In this document: positions 16,951-26,239 of the stretch, one piece after another
Layout: each line of letters begins with the position of its first letter
How positions within the stretch are numbered: the first letter of the stretch is position 1
Source: Lysobacter sp. MMG2
GTDB lineage: Bacteria > Pseudomonadota > Gammaproteobacteria > Xanthomonadales > Xanthomonadaceae
Assembly (NCBI RefSeq): GCF_016735495.2
Contig: NZ_JAERQY020000002.1
Span: 558,001-622,000 of the forward strand
Reading direction: 5' to 3'
Length of the DNA: 64,000 nucleotides
Translations under genes and position numbers: made by a program
The notes under the pieces: model-generated
Databases searched by the model: none
Seen by the model: only the letters and a program-made list of their open reading frames with translations
What the model was told of the DNA's origin: nothing

Positions 16951-17549
16951 GGGAACAGCATCCGGCGATGCCACTCGCCGGCGATGTCGCGCTCGTAGGC
17001 CTGGCGCTCGTGCAGGCGGAAGTCGGCGCCGTACCAGAACTCGATCACGTCCGGCTTCACGCGCAATCCCGTCCAGCGCGGCGGGCGCGGCACGTCGCGT
17101 CCTTCGAACTCGCTCTCGGCATGGGCCAGGCGATGCTCGAACTGCTCGCGCGATTCCAGCGTTTCCGACTGCTTCGACGCCCAGGCGCCGAGCTGGCTGC
17201 CGCGCGGACGCGAGGCGAAGTACGCGTCGGCTTCCGCGTCACTGACGATTTCCACCGCCCCTTCGATGCGCACCTGCACGCCGTTGCGCACGCGCGGCCA
17301 GTGGAACAGCAGCGCCGCGTGCGGATTGGACTGGAGTTCGCGACCCTTGCGGCCGTCCAGGTGCGTGTAGAAGACGAAACCGCGTGCGTCGTGCGCCTTG
17401 AGCAGCACGACGCGCGCCGACGGGCGCGCATCGAGGCTGGCGGTGGCGAGCGTCATCGCGGTGCGGTCGGGCTCGCCGGCGTGCTGTGCTTCGTCGAACA
17501 GCACATCGAACGTGGCGAGGGCTTCTTTGAGCAGGGCGGGGGTATCCAT
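16947..17549 (-). CDS. pdxH: Pyridoxamine 5'-phosphate oxidase
   Basis: A 200-residue FMN enzyme. The FMN and PLP segments are [19 protein letters not shown] near residue 45, the FMN loop [20 protein letters not shown] near 68 and the C-terminal [14 protein letters not shown]. The usual ending RLAP is RMLFP here. It oxidises PNP/PMP to PLP in the cytoplasm; yggS, which buffers PLP, lies 3 kb away. ATG at 17549 was chosen by family length. Its stop overlaps the start of a small downstream gene. The head is divergent from the kinase at 17567, only 17 bases apart. Confidence 0.94.
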   Translation of the reverse strand: MDTPALLKEALATFDVLFDEAQHAGEPDRTAMTLATASLDARPSARVVLLKAHDARGFVFYTHLDGRKGRELQSNPHAALLFHWPRVRNGVQVRIEGAVEIVSDAEADAYFASRPRGSQLGAWASKQSETLESREQFEHRLAHAESEFEGRDVPRPPRWTGLRVKPDVIEFWYGADFRLHERQAYERDIAGEWHRRMLFP

Positions 17550-17566
17550 TGCGCTATTGTGGGCCG

Positions 17567-18373
17567 ATGCCGCCCCGTCTGCACCCCGCCGCCGGATTCG
17601 ACGCGCCGCTGGTGGAACGCGTGCTCGCCGACGCGCTTGCGCCCGGGGTGAAGGTGTACGGCATCTGCGGCCTGCAGGGCTCGGGGAAATCGACGTTGGC
17701 CGCGCAGGTCGCCGCATTGGCGCGTTCGCGCGGGCAACGCGTGGCGGTGCTGTCGGTGGACGACGTCTACCTCGGGCGTGGCGAACGCCAGCGTCTGGCA
17801 CGCCGCGTGCACCCGCTGCTGGCCACGCGCGGGCCGCCGGGCACGCACGATGTCGCGTTGGCTTGCACGACACTCGATGCCCTGCGCGCAGGCAGGCCGG
17901 TGCCATTGCCGCGCTTCGACAAACTGGCCGATACGCGCCTGCCTCCGTCGCGCTGGCGGCGCGTGGACACGGTCGACCTGGTGCTGTTCGAAGGCTGGTT
18001 CCTGGCCACGCCGCCGCAATCGCCCGACGACCTTCGCGAACCGATCAACGCGATCGAACGCGACGAGGATCGCGACGGCGTGTGGCGTCATCACTGCAAC
18101 GAAGCACTTGGGCGCGATTACCCATCGCTGTGGTCGCGCATCGACCGTTTGCTGTTCCTGCAGCCGCCGGGGTTCGAGACCGTGCCGCAGTGGCGCTGGC
18201 AACAGGAGCAGGCGTTGCAGTCGCGCCGCGTAGGCCCGCACGCGATGGACCGGCCGCGTGTGGAGCGCTTCGTGCAGCTGTTCGAACGCGTGAGCCGGCA
18301 GGCGCTGCGCACGCTGCCGGGCATCGCCGACTGGACCCTGCGCCTGGACGCGCAGCGACGTCCGCTGGATTGA
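17567..18373 (+). CDS. P-loop kinase, D-glycerate 3-kinase (GLYK/TDA10)-like
   Basis: A 268-residue P-loop protein. Walker [14 protein letters not shown] lies near residue 32, followed by [20 protein letters not shown] near 60, the segment [12 protein letters not shown] and the Walker-B-like [10 protein letters not shown] near 140, with acidic residues typical of the phosphoribulokinase/uridine kinase superfamily. This layout matches plant-type D-glycerate 3-kinase and yeast Tda10. It would phosphorylate glycerate, but the substrate has not been shown in this group. ATG at 17567 is preferred to the TTG six codons upstream. Confidence 0.75.
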   Translation: MPPRLHPAAGFDAPLVERVLADALAPGVKVYGICGLQGSGKSTLAAQVAALARSRGQRVAVLSVDDVYLGRGERQRLARRVHPLLATRGPPGTHDVALACTTLDALRAGRPVPLPRFDKLADTRLPPSRWRRVDTVDLVLFEGWFLATPPQSPDDLREPINAIERDEDRDGVWRHHCNEALGRDYPSLWSRIDRLLFLQPPGFETVPQWRWQQEQALQSRRVGPHAMDRPRVERFVQLFERVSRQALRTLPGIADWTLRLDAQRRPLD

Positions 18374-18432
18374 AGGCGCGTACGGCCGCACTGCGCGATG
18401 GCGCCAAGGAATCGCGAGGTTAGAATCCAACC

Positions 18433-19050
18433 ATGAATCCCGCCCCCAACCTCGTTCTCGTAGGCCCAATGGGCGCAGGCAAGACCTGCGTCGGTCGACG
18501 CGTGGCGGAGCAGTTCGGGTTGCGGCTGGTCGATGCCGACCGCGAGATCGAACGCATCGCCGGCACGAGCATCAACACCATCTTCGAGATCGAAGGCGAG
18601 GCCGGTTTCCGCGCCCGCGAGCGCGCGGTGCTGGCGACGCTGCTGGGCGAGGACGGCATCGTGCTGTCCACCGGCGGCGGCGCGGTGCTCGATCCCGACA
18701 ACCGCCGCCTCATGCGCGAACGCGGCTTCGTCGTGCACCTGATGGTGAGCGTTGAGCAGCAGCTGGCGCGGCTGGCGCGCGACCGCAGCCGCCCGCTGCT
18801 CGCCAGCGGCGACCGCGAGCAGGTGCTGCGCGACCTGTCGACACGGCGTGCGCCGCTGTACGCGGAGGTCGCCGACCTGGTCTTCGACACCGACCGCCAC
18901 GACAGCACCGCCGCCGCCGAATGGCTGACGCGGGCGCTGGAGGCCCAGTGGCAACGGACGGCCGACACGCGGGCTTCATCCGCCACGGCGGGACAATGCG
19001 AAGACGGACCGGCGACCGTCCCCTCCCCTCCCAATCCGGAAACACGATGA
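18433..19050 (+). CDS. aroK: Shikimate kinase
   Basis: A 205-residue protein with Walker [17 protein letters not shown] near residue 11, then [13 protein letters not shown] near 32, the shikimate-binding [10 protein letters not shown] near 58, STGGGAVLD near 78, the lid RDRSRPLL and a C-terminal DTDRHDS. It phosphorylates shikimate at O3. The last 25 or so residues, rich in Ala, Ser, Thr and Pro, exceed the usual 170-180-residue kinase and look disordered. Its stop overlaps the aroB start (ATGA), so the two are coupled. Confidence 0.94.
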   Translation: MNPAPNLVLVGPMGAGKTCVGRRVAEQFGLRLVDADREIERIAGTSINTIFEIEGEAGFRARERAVLATLLGEDGIVLSTGGGAVLDPDNRRLMRERGFVVHLMVSVEQQLARLARDRSRPLLASGDREQVLRDLSTRRAPLYAEVADLVFDTDRHDSTAAAEWLTRALEAQWQRTADTRASSATAGQCEDGPATVPSPPNPETR

Positions 19051-20153
19051 GCACCATGCGCACGGTCAAGGTCGAGGGCGAGGCGCGCTACGACATCTGC
19101 ATCGGACCGAACCTGATGGGCGATTCGGCGCTGTTCGCGCACGCGTTGCGCGGTCGTCATGCGCTGATCGTGAGCGACGAGAACGTCGCGCCGCTGTACG
19201 CCGACCGCGTGGAGGCCACGCTGCGCGCGGGGCGTCCGACGCTGGAGATCGCCTGCTTCGTCATTCCCGCCGGAGAGCAGGAAAAGACATTGGCGCGTTT
19301 CTGCCAGGCGCTGGACGCCCTGGCCACGCTGGGCGCCACGCGCGATGCGACGGTGGTCGCGCTGGGCGGCGGCGTGGTGGGCGACCTGGCCGGCTTCGCC
19401 GCGGCCTGCTGGATGCGCGGCATCGACGTGGTGCAGCTGCCGACGACGCTGCTGGCGATGGTGGATTCCTCCGTCGGCGGCAAGACCGCGGTGGACCTGC
19501 CCGCCGGCAAGAACCTCGTCGGCGCCTTCCACGCGCCGCGTGCGGTGATCGCCGACACGTCCTCGCTGCGTACCCTGCCCGATCGCGAACTGCGCGCGGG
19601 CCTGGCCGAAGTGGTGAAGTACGGGGCGATCTTCGACGCGGAATTCCTGACCTGGCTGGAAGCGCATGCGCAGGCGCTGCTGTCGGGCGACGACGCGGCG
19701 CTGTCGGAGGCGATCGCGCGCTCGTGCCGTTACAAGGCCGAAGTGGTCTCGCGCGATCCGTACGAACACGGCGAGCGGGCGCTGCTCAACTTCGGTCACA
19801 CCTTCGGCCATGCGATCGAGGCCGAACAGGGTTATGCCGGTGCCGGCAGTGCGGCGCTGAACCATGGCGAGGCGGTGGCCGTGGGCATGGTGCTGGCGGC
19901 GCGACTGTCGGCTGCACTGGGCCGGGCGCCGTCGTCGGATACGGCGCGCCTGCAGGCCTTGCTGCAACGCCTGGGGCTGCCGACGGTGGTGCCCGCGGGG
20001 CTGGATCCGGAAGCGCTGGTCGCGCGCATGCGCCTGGACAAGAAGGCCGACGCGGCGGGCCTGCGCTTCGTGCTGTGGGAGCGCGCGGGGCAGGCCAAGG
20101 TGTGCGCCGGCGTGCCGGACGAACGCGTGCTGGACGTGCTGCGGGCGCGCTGA
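19047..20153 (+). CDS. aroB: 3-dehydroquinate synthase
   Basis: A 368-residue NAD+ and Zn2+ enzyme. NAD-binding region [17 protein letters not shown] near residue 35, [12 protein letters not shown] near 70, [20 protein letters not shown] near 105, [13 protein letters not shown] near 140, and zinc ligands in [10 protein letters not shown] near 250. It converts DAHP to 3-dehydroquinate, the second step of the shikimate pathway, two steps from its neighbour aroK. The aroK-aroB overlap is typical for gamma-proteobacteria. Confidence 0.95.
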   Translation: MSTMRTVKVEGEARYDICIGPNLMGDSALFAHALRGRHALIVSDENVAPLYADRVEATLRAGRPTLEIACFVIPAGEQEKTLARFCQALDALATLGATRDATVVALGGGVVGDLAGFAAACWMRGIDVVQLPTTLLAMVDSSVGGKTAVDLPAGKNLVGAFHAPRAVIADTSSLRTLPDRELRAGLAEVVKYGAIFDAEFLTWLEAHAQALLSGDDAALSEAIARSCRYKAEVVSRDPYEHGERALLNFGHTFGHAIEAEQGYAGAGSAALNHGEAVAVGMVLAARLSAALGRAPSSDTARLQALLQRLGLPTVVPAGLDPEALVARMRLDKKADAAGLRFVLWERAGQAKVCAGVPDERVLDVLRAR

Positions 20154-20168
20154 GGCGCTTCGCGTGAG

Positions 20169-20235
20169 ACTTCCCCTCCCCTTGCGGTAGCGGGACGGCC
20201 CGCCGAAGGCGGCCTGCGACCGGGGAGCGGGAAGT
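20169..20235. repeat. Palindromic extragenic element
   Basis: Arms ACTTCCCCTCCCC and GGGGAGCGGGAAGT enclose a GC-rich centre (GGCCCGCCGAAGGCGGCC). It lies 15 bases after the aroB stop and ends 14 bases before the next gene, so it can act as terminator or attenuating hairpin. It is loosely related to the CCCTCTCCC element at 26136-26239. Confidence 0.55.
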
Positions 20236-20248
20236 ACAATCCCCCACC

Positions 20249-20503
20249 ATGCGCCTGCTCCTGCAACAACGGCCCGACGGCCGCGAAGCGCCCCGCTTCG
20301 TGCAACTGATGCTGCAGCCCGACCTACTGGGCGGCTGGACACTGGTGCGCGAAAGCGGGCAGATCGGCGGACGCAGTACGTTGCGGCGCGAGCAGTTCCT
20401 CGACCAGGCCAGCGCCCTGGCCGCGCTGGAAGCCGCCCGCGATCAGCAGCTCAAGCGCGGTTTCCAGCTGATGTTCGTGCAGGGCGCCGACGCTCCGAAG
20501 TAG
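20249..20503 (+). CDS. WGR-domain mini-protein
   Basis: An 84-residue protein made almost entirely of one WGR domain: strands RFVQLMLQPDLLGGWTLVRESGQIGGRS, then a helix with ALAALEAARDQQLKRGFQ (quoted in parts of the family pattern). In place of the signature W-G-R the domain has GGW and IGGR. WGR domains bind DNA or RNA ends in PARPs; stand-alone bacterial versions have no assigned role. ATG at 20249 follows CAATCCCCCACC without a good Shine-Dalgarno. Confidence 0.75.
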   Translation: MRLLLQQRPDGREAPRFVQLMLQPDLLGGWTLVRESGQIGGRSTLRREQFLDQASALAALEAARDQQLKRGFQLMFVQGADAPK

Positions 20504-20627
20504 CCCGTACGGTAAAGCCGGGCGCCCGCAACAGTCCGGTGCGCACAGCCGCACCGCCCCCGCGCGGCGCGAACCGCGATAATGCCGCCCTCGCGCCGTA
20601 GCCGCGCCCCGCGCCGAAGGATCCCCG

Positions 20628-21698
20628 ATGACCGCCTCGCCCCTGAAGAACGACCGTTTCCTGCGCGCCCTGCGGCGCGAGCCCGTCGACCACACGCCGG
20701 TGTGGCTGATGCGTCAGGCCGGCCGCTACCTGCCGGAGTACCGCGCCACCCGCGCCGCGGCCGGCAGCTTCCTGGGCATGGCGAAGAATCCGGAACTGGC
20801 CTGCGAAGTGACGCTGCAGCCGCTGCGCCGCTTTCCGCTGGACGCGGCGATCCTGTTCTCCGACATCCTGACCGTGCCCGATGCGATGGGCCTGGGCCTG
20901 TACTTCGTCGAAGGCGAAGGCCCGAAGTTCGAGCGCCCGGTGCGCACGCACGAGGACATCGCCAGGCTCGCCGTGCCCGACATGGACCGCGAGCTGCGCT
21001 ACGTCACCGACGCGGTGCGCACGATCCGCCGCGAACTCGACGGCGCCGTGCCGCTGATCGGTTTCTCCGGCAGCCCGTGGACGCTGGCCTGCTACATGAT
21101 CGAAGGCGGCGGCAGCGAGAACTTCTCGAAGGTGAAGGCGCTGGCGCTCAACGACCCGGCGGCGATGCACCGCCTGCTGGACGTGGTGACCGACGCCGTC
21201 ATCGCCTACCTCGACGCGCAGCGCCAGGCCGGCGCGCAGGCGCTGCAGGTGTTCGACACCTGGGGTGGCGTGCTGTCGCCGTCGATGTACCGCGAGTTCT
21301 CGCTGCGTTACCTGCACAAGATCGCGCAGGCGCTGCCGCGCGGTGATGAGAAGACGCCGCTGATCCTGTTCGGCAAGGGCAACGGCGCGTACCTGGAAGA
21401 ACTCGCCGCCACCGGCGCCGAAGGCGTCGGCGTCGACTGGACCGTCGGCCTGGGCGATGCCGCGCGTCGCACGGGCGGCAAGGTTGCCCTGCAGGGCAAC
21501 CTTGATCCGGTGACGCTGTACGCGCAGCCGGACGCGATCCGCCGCGAAGTCGGCCGCGCCCTGGACGACTACGCCGCGGGCAACGGCGGCTCGCGCGAAG
21601 GTCACGTTTTCAACCTCGGCCACGGCATGTCGCCCGACATGAGCCCGGACCACGTCGCCGCACTGGTGCAGGCGGTGCATGAGTTGAGCGCGCGCTGA
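20628..21698 (+). CDS. hemE: Uroporphyrinogen decarboxylase
   Basis: A 356-residue enzyme. The N-terminal signature is [17 protein letters not shown] near residue 24, then [12 protein letters not shown] near 83, [16 protein letters not shown] near 145, FDTWGGVLS near 208 and the C-terminal [10 protein letters not shown] near 330. It removes four carboxyls from uroporphyrinogen III in heme synthesis. Arg and Asp residues that bind the acetate side chains are present. It stands alone here. Confidence 0.96.
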   Translation: MTASPLKNDRFLRALRREPVDHTPVWLMRQAGRYLPEYRATRAAAGSFLGMAKNPELACEVTLQPLRRFPLDAAILFSDILTVPDAMGLGLYFVEGEGPKFERPVRTHEDIARLAVPDMDRELRYVTDAVRTIRRELDGAVPLIGFSGSPWTLACYMIEGGGSENFSKVKALALNDPAAMHRLLDVVTDAVIAYLDAQRQAGAQALQVFDTWGGVLSPSMYREFSLRYLHKIAQALPRGDEKTPLILFGKGNGAYLEELAATGAEGVGVDWTVGLGDAARRTGGKVALQGNLDPVTLYAQPDAIRREVGRALDDYAAGNGGSREGHVFNLGHGMSPDMSPDHVAALVQAVHELSAR

Positions 21699-21777
21699 CA
21701 GACGCGCTCCACTGCGCGACGCGACGGAGCGACGAGGCCGCAGCCTGCCCGCTCCGTCCGCCTCGTGACGGCTTGCC

Positions 21778-22084
21778 TCAGAACTTGAGATTGACGCTGG
21801 TGAACAGGTACCGCCCGGCCTGGTCGTAGCCGCGCGGCGCATTGGCATTCTCTGCCAACGTGTTGCCCACCATCGGCGGCGCCTTGTCGAAGAGGTTGTT
21901 GATGCCGACGGTCCACTCCGCCATAGCGAGTACCCGTAACGGTGACGGCATCGAGGTCGGTGGCCGCCTGCCCCGACGGCGAGGTTTCCTGCGCCTGCGC
22001 GTTGGTGGGAATGACGAGAATGGGGGTGGTCAACGCAAGTGAAAGAACGATCGCGTCGCGCAGCTTGGAGGTGTTCGGGATCAT
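21778..22084 (-). pseudogene. Remnant of a TonB-dependent receptor (both ends kept, middle lost)
   Basis: From the ATG at 22084 the frame encodes a signal peptide (MIPNTSKLRDAIVLSLALTT...TNAQA) and a TonB-box/plug start, ATDLDAVTVTGTR. At about 21922-21925 it meets, in another frame, a normal receptor C-terminus: WTVGINNLFDKAPPMVG, then GYDQAGRYLF and the terminal VNLKF with a stop at 21778. An intact receptor is 800-1,000 residues; only about 100 codons remain, so the plug and barrel were deleted and the frame was shifted. It lies downstream of the two propeller sensor kinases. Confidence 0.85.
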
Positions 22085-22536
22085 CTCTTCTGATACTCCG
22101 GCAGGTAATGGCGGAACCGTGGACTTCCACAGCCGCGGCCGGACGTTCGAAGGAGCGAATCGGTGATCGAATCGCATGACGTACGGGAATGCCGCCGCCA
22201 TCGCGCCGCAAACAGCGGCACCGCATGCGGTGCTTGCATTCTGGTCGTGCTTGTTCCCCTGCCCAGCCACAAACTGCGTGACTGCGCTATGAATTGCACA
22301 AGCAACGGCACGCAATCATTTAGAAAATGTCGTCCACTGCAGCGCGATGCCGTCGCCGCGGCCAAAGCGATATCGCGGGAACACGCCTGCGAAACCCAGA
22401 ACCGCACGCGAGCGCAGCCATCATGTCGCGCAGGTTGGCCGCTGCAGACGCACAGTCCGGATGGCGATGGAGGTTTCGAAAGGGGGCTGCGTCCGTCATT
22501 TCGACGGGGTCCAACGGCGAGGTTAGGCGAATCGGG
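22085..22536. other. Gene-free stretch between receptor remnant and sensor kinase 1
   Basis: About 450 bases without a supportable gene. It probably holds the old leader and promoter of the receptor remnant (minus strand). The base composition is more AT-rich than its surroundings around 22240-22340 (for example CAATCATTTAGAAAATG). No palindrome of the common types is seen. Confidence 0.4.
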
Positions 22537-25500
22537 TTAGCGTCGCGGCACGCTCGCCAGCAACCCCGCCAGCATCCCGCCCGTCACCGGCTTGCGCAGG
22601 AAACCCTGGAATCCCGCCGCCGTCGCCTGCGGTTCCACTTCCGCATCCGCACGCGCGGTGATCGCCAGCAGCGGGCGCGTGAAGCCCTGCAGGCGCAACT
22701 GTTGCGCCAGCGCGAAGCCGTCCATCCCCGGCAGGTCCAGGTCCAGCAGCGCCGCATCGAACCCGCCCGTCGTCGCCTCCGCCAGCGCCGCCAGCGCGTG
22801 CGCGACGTGCACCACGCGATGGCCCTGCGCACGCAGCAGGCCGTAGATCACCTCCGCCACCGTCGGATCGTCTTCCACCAGCAGCAGCGACAGCGGCCCG
22901 CCGCGCGCGGCCAGCAGCGCTTCGGCGCCGTCGTGCGCGTCCGGCGCCGCCACCGACGGCAACGGCAGTTCGACCAGGAACCGCGCGCCTTCGCCCGGCG
23001 CACTCTCCACTCCGATCGTGCCGCCCATCTCCGCCGTGAGTTCCTGGCAGATCGCCAGGCCCAGGCCGCTGCCGCCGTAACGCGCCGCCGTGCGTGCGCC
23101 CTCGGCCTGTTCGAACCGGCGGAACAGCCGCGCCTGCTGCTCCTCGCTCAGGCCCGGGCCGGTGTCGGCGATCTCGAACCGCACGCCCTGCGGCGACAAC
23201 GCCGACACCCGCAGCGACACCGATCCCTGCTCGGTGAACTTGATCGCGTTCGCCAGCAAATTCAGCAGGATCTGGCACACGCGATTCACATCGCCGCGCA
23301 GGCCGCGCGGCGCGTCCGGATCGACCGTGATCAGGAACGACAGCCCGCGCTGTCGTGCCAGCGGCGCCATCAGCGTGGCGGCTTCGTCCACGACCGTGCG
23401 CAGGTCGAACGGTGCGTCGGCCAGTTCCAGGCGGCCCGACTCGATGCGCGCCAGGTCGAGCGCGTCGTTGACCAGGCGCAGCAGATGGCGGCCGGCGCGG
23501 CGGATCGAATCGACGTAACCGCGTTGCTGCTGATCCAGCGGCGTGTCCATCAGCAGCTCGCTCATGCCCAGCACGCCGGTCATCGGCGTGCGCACTTCGT
23601 GGCCCAGCGTGGCGAGGAAACGCGTCTTGGCCAGCGATGCCTGCTCGGCGACTTCGCGTTCGTGTTCCGACCACTGCCAGGCATGGCGACGCTTCAGGCG
23701 ACGGCGGTACACATCCGCCGTCCACCAACCCACCAGCAACGCCAATCCCGCGAATCCCGCCGTCGCCGTCCACGTCTGCCACCATGGCGGCGACACCGCG
23801 AACGACACCGACTGCGGCTGCGACCACACCTGGTCCGCGCCGCGTGCGATCACTTCGAGCCGGTAGTCGCCGGGCGGCAGCTGCGAAAAAACGCGCTCGC
23901 CGGTGGACTCCACTTCGATCCAGCCCGGATCGTAGCCGGCGAGGCGGAAACGGTAAGTGTGATTGCTCGCATCGTTGAACGTGAGCAGCCGCGCCACGAT
24001 GCGCAGGTCGCGATCGCCCGGCGAGATGCGCACGGACTGCGAGGGATCGAGCGCGATGCGCGCTTCGCCGCGGCGCACGTCCACGCTTTCGATCACCAGC
24101 GGCGGCGGTTGCAGGTCCGGATGCACGGCGGCGGGATCGAACATCACCAGCCCTTCGGTCGAGCCGACCACCACGCGTCCGTCGCGCGTGCGCATGCGCG
24201 GAAGCGAATCGAACTCCTGGCTGGGCAAGCCGTCGCGCACGCCGTACACGCGGGTCGCGCGGCGCACCGGATCCACGCGCATCAGGCCGCGCACGGTGGC
24301 CAGCCACGCGACGCCGGCGCCGTCGACGACGATGCCGCTGGGTGCCAGCAGCGGTACGCCTTCCTCCGCGCCCAGTTTCACTTCGCGACGCAGCGTTCCG
24401 CCTTCCTGGGCGTAGGCTTCCACGGCGCCGAACCGCGTCAGCCAGACACGCCGGTTCGCATCGATCGCAAACCCATGCACGCGCGTGGCGGGAATGCCGG
24501 GCACCGGTTCGAACTGCCGCGCCTGCGCATTCCAGCGCGAGATGCCCTGCGATCCGGCGACCCACAGCGCACCGTCCACACCGGGCGCGATCTGCTCCAC
24601 GAACACGCCCTTCGGCAAGCCACCGGCATCGCCGGCCTTCAACACCAGGCGCACGCGCCCCTGTGCGTCGCGCGCCTGCACGGCGCCTTCCTCGCTCACC
24701 GTCCACAGCGTGCCATCGCGGGTGCGTGCGAGTTTCGCCTCGCCCACCAGTGGGGAATCGGCGCCGCTGGATTCGTTCCAGCGCGTGATCTGCGCGGTGG
24801 CCGGATCGATGCGCGCCAATCCGCTCTGGTAGCTCACCCAGACCTGGCCCGCGTCGTCCTCGACGACATCGAACAACCAGAAGCCTTCGCCGACATCACG
24901 CGCGACATGCGTGACCGCACCGGTGTCCGGATCCAGGCGATCGAGCACACCGCCGGTGCCCACCAGCCACATGCCGCCGTCGGCCGAAGGAGCGATGCCG
25001 CGCACGCTGGCATTGGCGATGGAGGCCGGATCGTCGAGCCGCCGCGACAGCACGGCGAACTGGCGCCATGTTCCGGGCAGGTACCAAAGGCCGTTGCTGC
25101 TGCTGGCGAACCACAGGCCGCCTTCGCGGTCCTCATAGCCGCTGACCCACGACGGCCGCACCAGGCCCTGCGCGGCGCCGCTGTACAACGGCACCACGCG
25201 CATCTTTCCGGCGTCCTCGCGCCCCAGGCCCTGGGCCACGTCGAACCAGTACGTGCCGGCGCGATCGCACAGCAGCACGTGCAGGATGGTGTCTTCGATG
25301 CCCGCTTCGCGCCACGGCGTCGCCGAATAGCGGCCGTCGGGCCTGCGCACGCTCACACCGCGCGGCGTGGCGAACCACAGCGTGCCGTCGCGTTCCGCGC
25401 TCAGTCCGTTGGTGAGCGGCGAGGCGAGCGCGTCCTTGGGAACGCGTTCGAAATCGTGTCCGGTCCAACGCGCCACACCGCCCTTCGTGCCGACCCACAG

Positions 25501-26067
25501 CGCGCCATCGGGCGCGACCAGCAACTGCGAGACTTCGGCATCGGGCAGGCTGCGTTCGTCGCCTTCCCTGGGCATGAAGCGCGTGACCGTGCCGTCCGGC
25601 GCGATGCGGTGCAGGCCACCGAATGCCGTGCCGAACCAGACCGCGCCGTCGCGCGTGGAGGTGACGGCCCAGATGTTGTCGTCGCCCATCTGCGGCGTGT
25701 TGGCGCGGTTGTAGTAGCGGAAGTGCTTGCGCTCGGCGTCCAGCACCGCGAGCCCGGCCTGCGCCGTCGCCACCCAGACGCGATTGCGCGCATCGGCGTG
25801 AACTGCCCAGACGAAGCTGTCGCGCAGGCCCTGCTCGGTGCGCCAGATGCGGAAGCCGCTGCCGTCGTAGCGCGCCAGGCCGTCACTGGTGGCGATCCAC
25901 AGGTAGCCGTTGGCGTCCTGGGTGATGCCGTTGATGCGGTTGGACGGCAGGCCGTCGGCGACGGTGATCTGCCGCGGACGCGGTGTTTCCGGCAGGGTGG
26001 CCCGGGCCGGGAACGCGAGCGCACACGCACACGCCAGCCACAGCCACGCGATTGCCTTTGCCAGCAT
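22537..26067 (-). CDS. Hybrid sensor histidine kinase 1, periplasmic propeller type
   Basis: A 1,176-residue protein. Signal peptide 1-25 (start ATG at 26067, MLAKAIAWLWLACACALA). About 14 two-component-regulator propeller repeats (pattern GYLWIATSDGLARYDG) fill roughly 30-650, followed by a Y_Y_Y domain (LPPGDYRLEVIARG). One membrane helix lies near 770 (TATAGFAGLALLVGWW). The kinase has the H-box GHEVRTPMTGVLG, N-box LLNLLANAIKF and G-boxes DTGPGLS and GGSGLGLAI. A receiver ends the protein, with the acceptor Asp in LLDLDLPGMDG. No AraC output domain. Such proteins sense glycans or breakdown products in the periplasm; the partner regulator is unknown. Downstream on the same strand lies the decayed TonB receptor. 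The last 430 residues nearly equal those of sensor kinase 2. Confidence 0.9.
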   Translation of the reverse strand: MLAKAIAWLWLACACALAFPARATLPETPRPRQITVADGLPSNRINGITQDANGYLWIATSDGLARYDGSGFRIWRTEQGLRDSFVWAVHADARNRVWVATAQAGLAVLDAERKHFRYYNRANTPQMGDDNIWAVTSTRDGAVWFGTAFGGLHRIAPDGTVTRFMPREGDERSLPDAEVSQLLVAPDGALWVGTKGGVARWTGHDFERVPKDALASPLTNGLSAERDGTLWFATPRGVSVRRPDGRYSATPWREAGIEDTILHVLLCDRAGTYWFDVAQGLGREDAGKMRVVPLYSGAAQGLVRPSWVSGYEDREGGLWFASSSNGLWYLPGTWRQFAVLSRRLDDPASIANASVRGIAPSADGGMWLVGTGGVLDRLDPDTGAVTHVARDVGEGFWLFDVVEDDAGQVWVSYQSGLARIDPATAQITRWNESSGADSPLVGEAKLARTRDGTLWTVSEEGAVQARDAQGRVRLVLKAGDAGGLPKGVFVEQIAPGVDGALWVAGSQGISRWNAQARQFEPVPGIPATRVHGFAIDANRRVWLTRFGAVEAYAQEGGTLRREVKLGAEEGVPLLAPSGIVVDGAGVAWLATVRGLMRVDPVRRATRVYGVRDGLPSQEFDSLPRMRTRDGRVVVGSTEGLVMFDPAAVHPDLQPPPLVIESVDVRRGEARIALDPSQSVRISPGDRDLRIVARLLTFNDASNHTYRFRLAGYDPGWIEVESTGERVFSQLPPGDYRLEVIARGADQVWSQPQSVSFAVSPPWWQTWTATAGFAGLALLVGWWTADVYRRRLKRRHAWQWSEHEREVAEQASLAKTRFLATLGHEVRTPMTGVLGMSELLMDTPLDQQQRGYVDSIRRAGRHLLRLVNDALDLARIESGRLELADAPFDLRTVVDEAATLMAPLARQRGLSFLITVDPDAPRGLRGDVNRVCQILLNLLANAIKFTEQGSVSLRVSALSPQGVRFEIADTGPGLSEEQQARLFRRFEQAEGARTAARYGGSGLGLAICQELTAEMGGTIGVESAPGEGARFLVELPLPSVAAPDAHDGAEALLAARGGPLSLLLVEDDPTVAEVIYGLLRAQGHRVVHVAHALAALAEATTGGFDAALLDLDLPGMDGFALAQQLRLQGFTRPLLAITARADAEVEPQATAAGFQGFLRKPVTGGMLAGLLASVPRR
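22547..23847. repeat. 1.3-kb near-identical repeat, copy A (kinase/receiver half of sensor 1)
   Basis: Aligns without gaps to 26249-27549 at a constant offset of 3,702 bases, covering the part from the Y_Y_Y end to the gene's 3' end. Only scattered single-base changes are seen. Upstream of 23847 the two genes diverge abruptly. Confidence 0.92.
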
Positions 26068-26135
26068 GTGCGACGAATCCGACGGTAAGAGCCCCGCGCC
26101 TAGGCTCGGCGAAGGCGTGCGGCGGCGCAAGTCCG

Positions 26136-26239
26136 CCCTCACCCCAACCCCTCTCCCGCAAGCGGGAGAGGGGCTTTTGGCCCACTCCCTCGTACTTGGC
26201 CCCTCTCCCGTTTACGGGAGAGGGGCTGGGGTGAGGGCC
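26136..26239. repeat. Nested palindrome of the CCCCTCTCCCG type between the sensor kinases
   Basis: Outer arms CCCTCACCCC (26137-26146) and GGGGTGAGGG (26229-26238) enclose two perfect hairpins. These are CCCCTCTCCCGC-aa-GCGGGAGAGGGG (26148-26173, followed by CTTTT) and GCCCCTCTCCCGT-tt-ACGGGAGAGGGGC (26199-26226). The element overlaps the last codons of sensor kinase 2 and supplies its C-terminal residues. It could act as terminator or as an RNA-stabilising structure between the tandem genes. Confidence 0.85.

Noticed and set aside
22327-26088. 1,253-codon open frame antisense to sensor kinase 1
   Set aside because: Arg/His/Gln/Ala-rich composition typical of the shadow frame of a GC-rich gene. 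No domain, and the sense frame has full kinase motifs.
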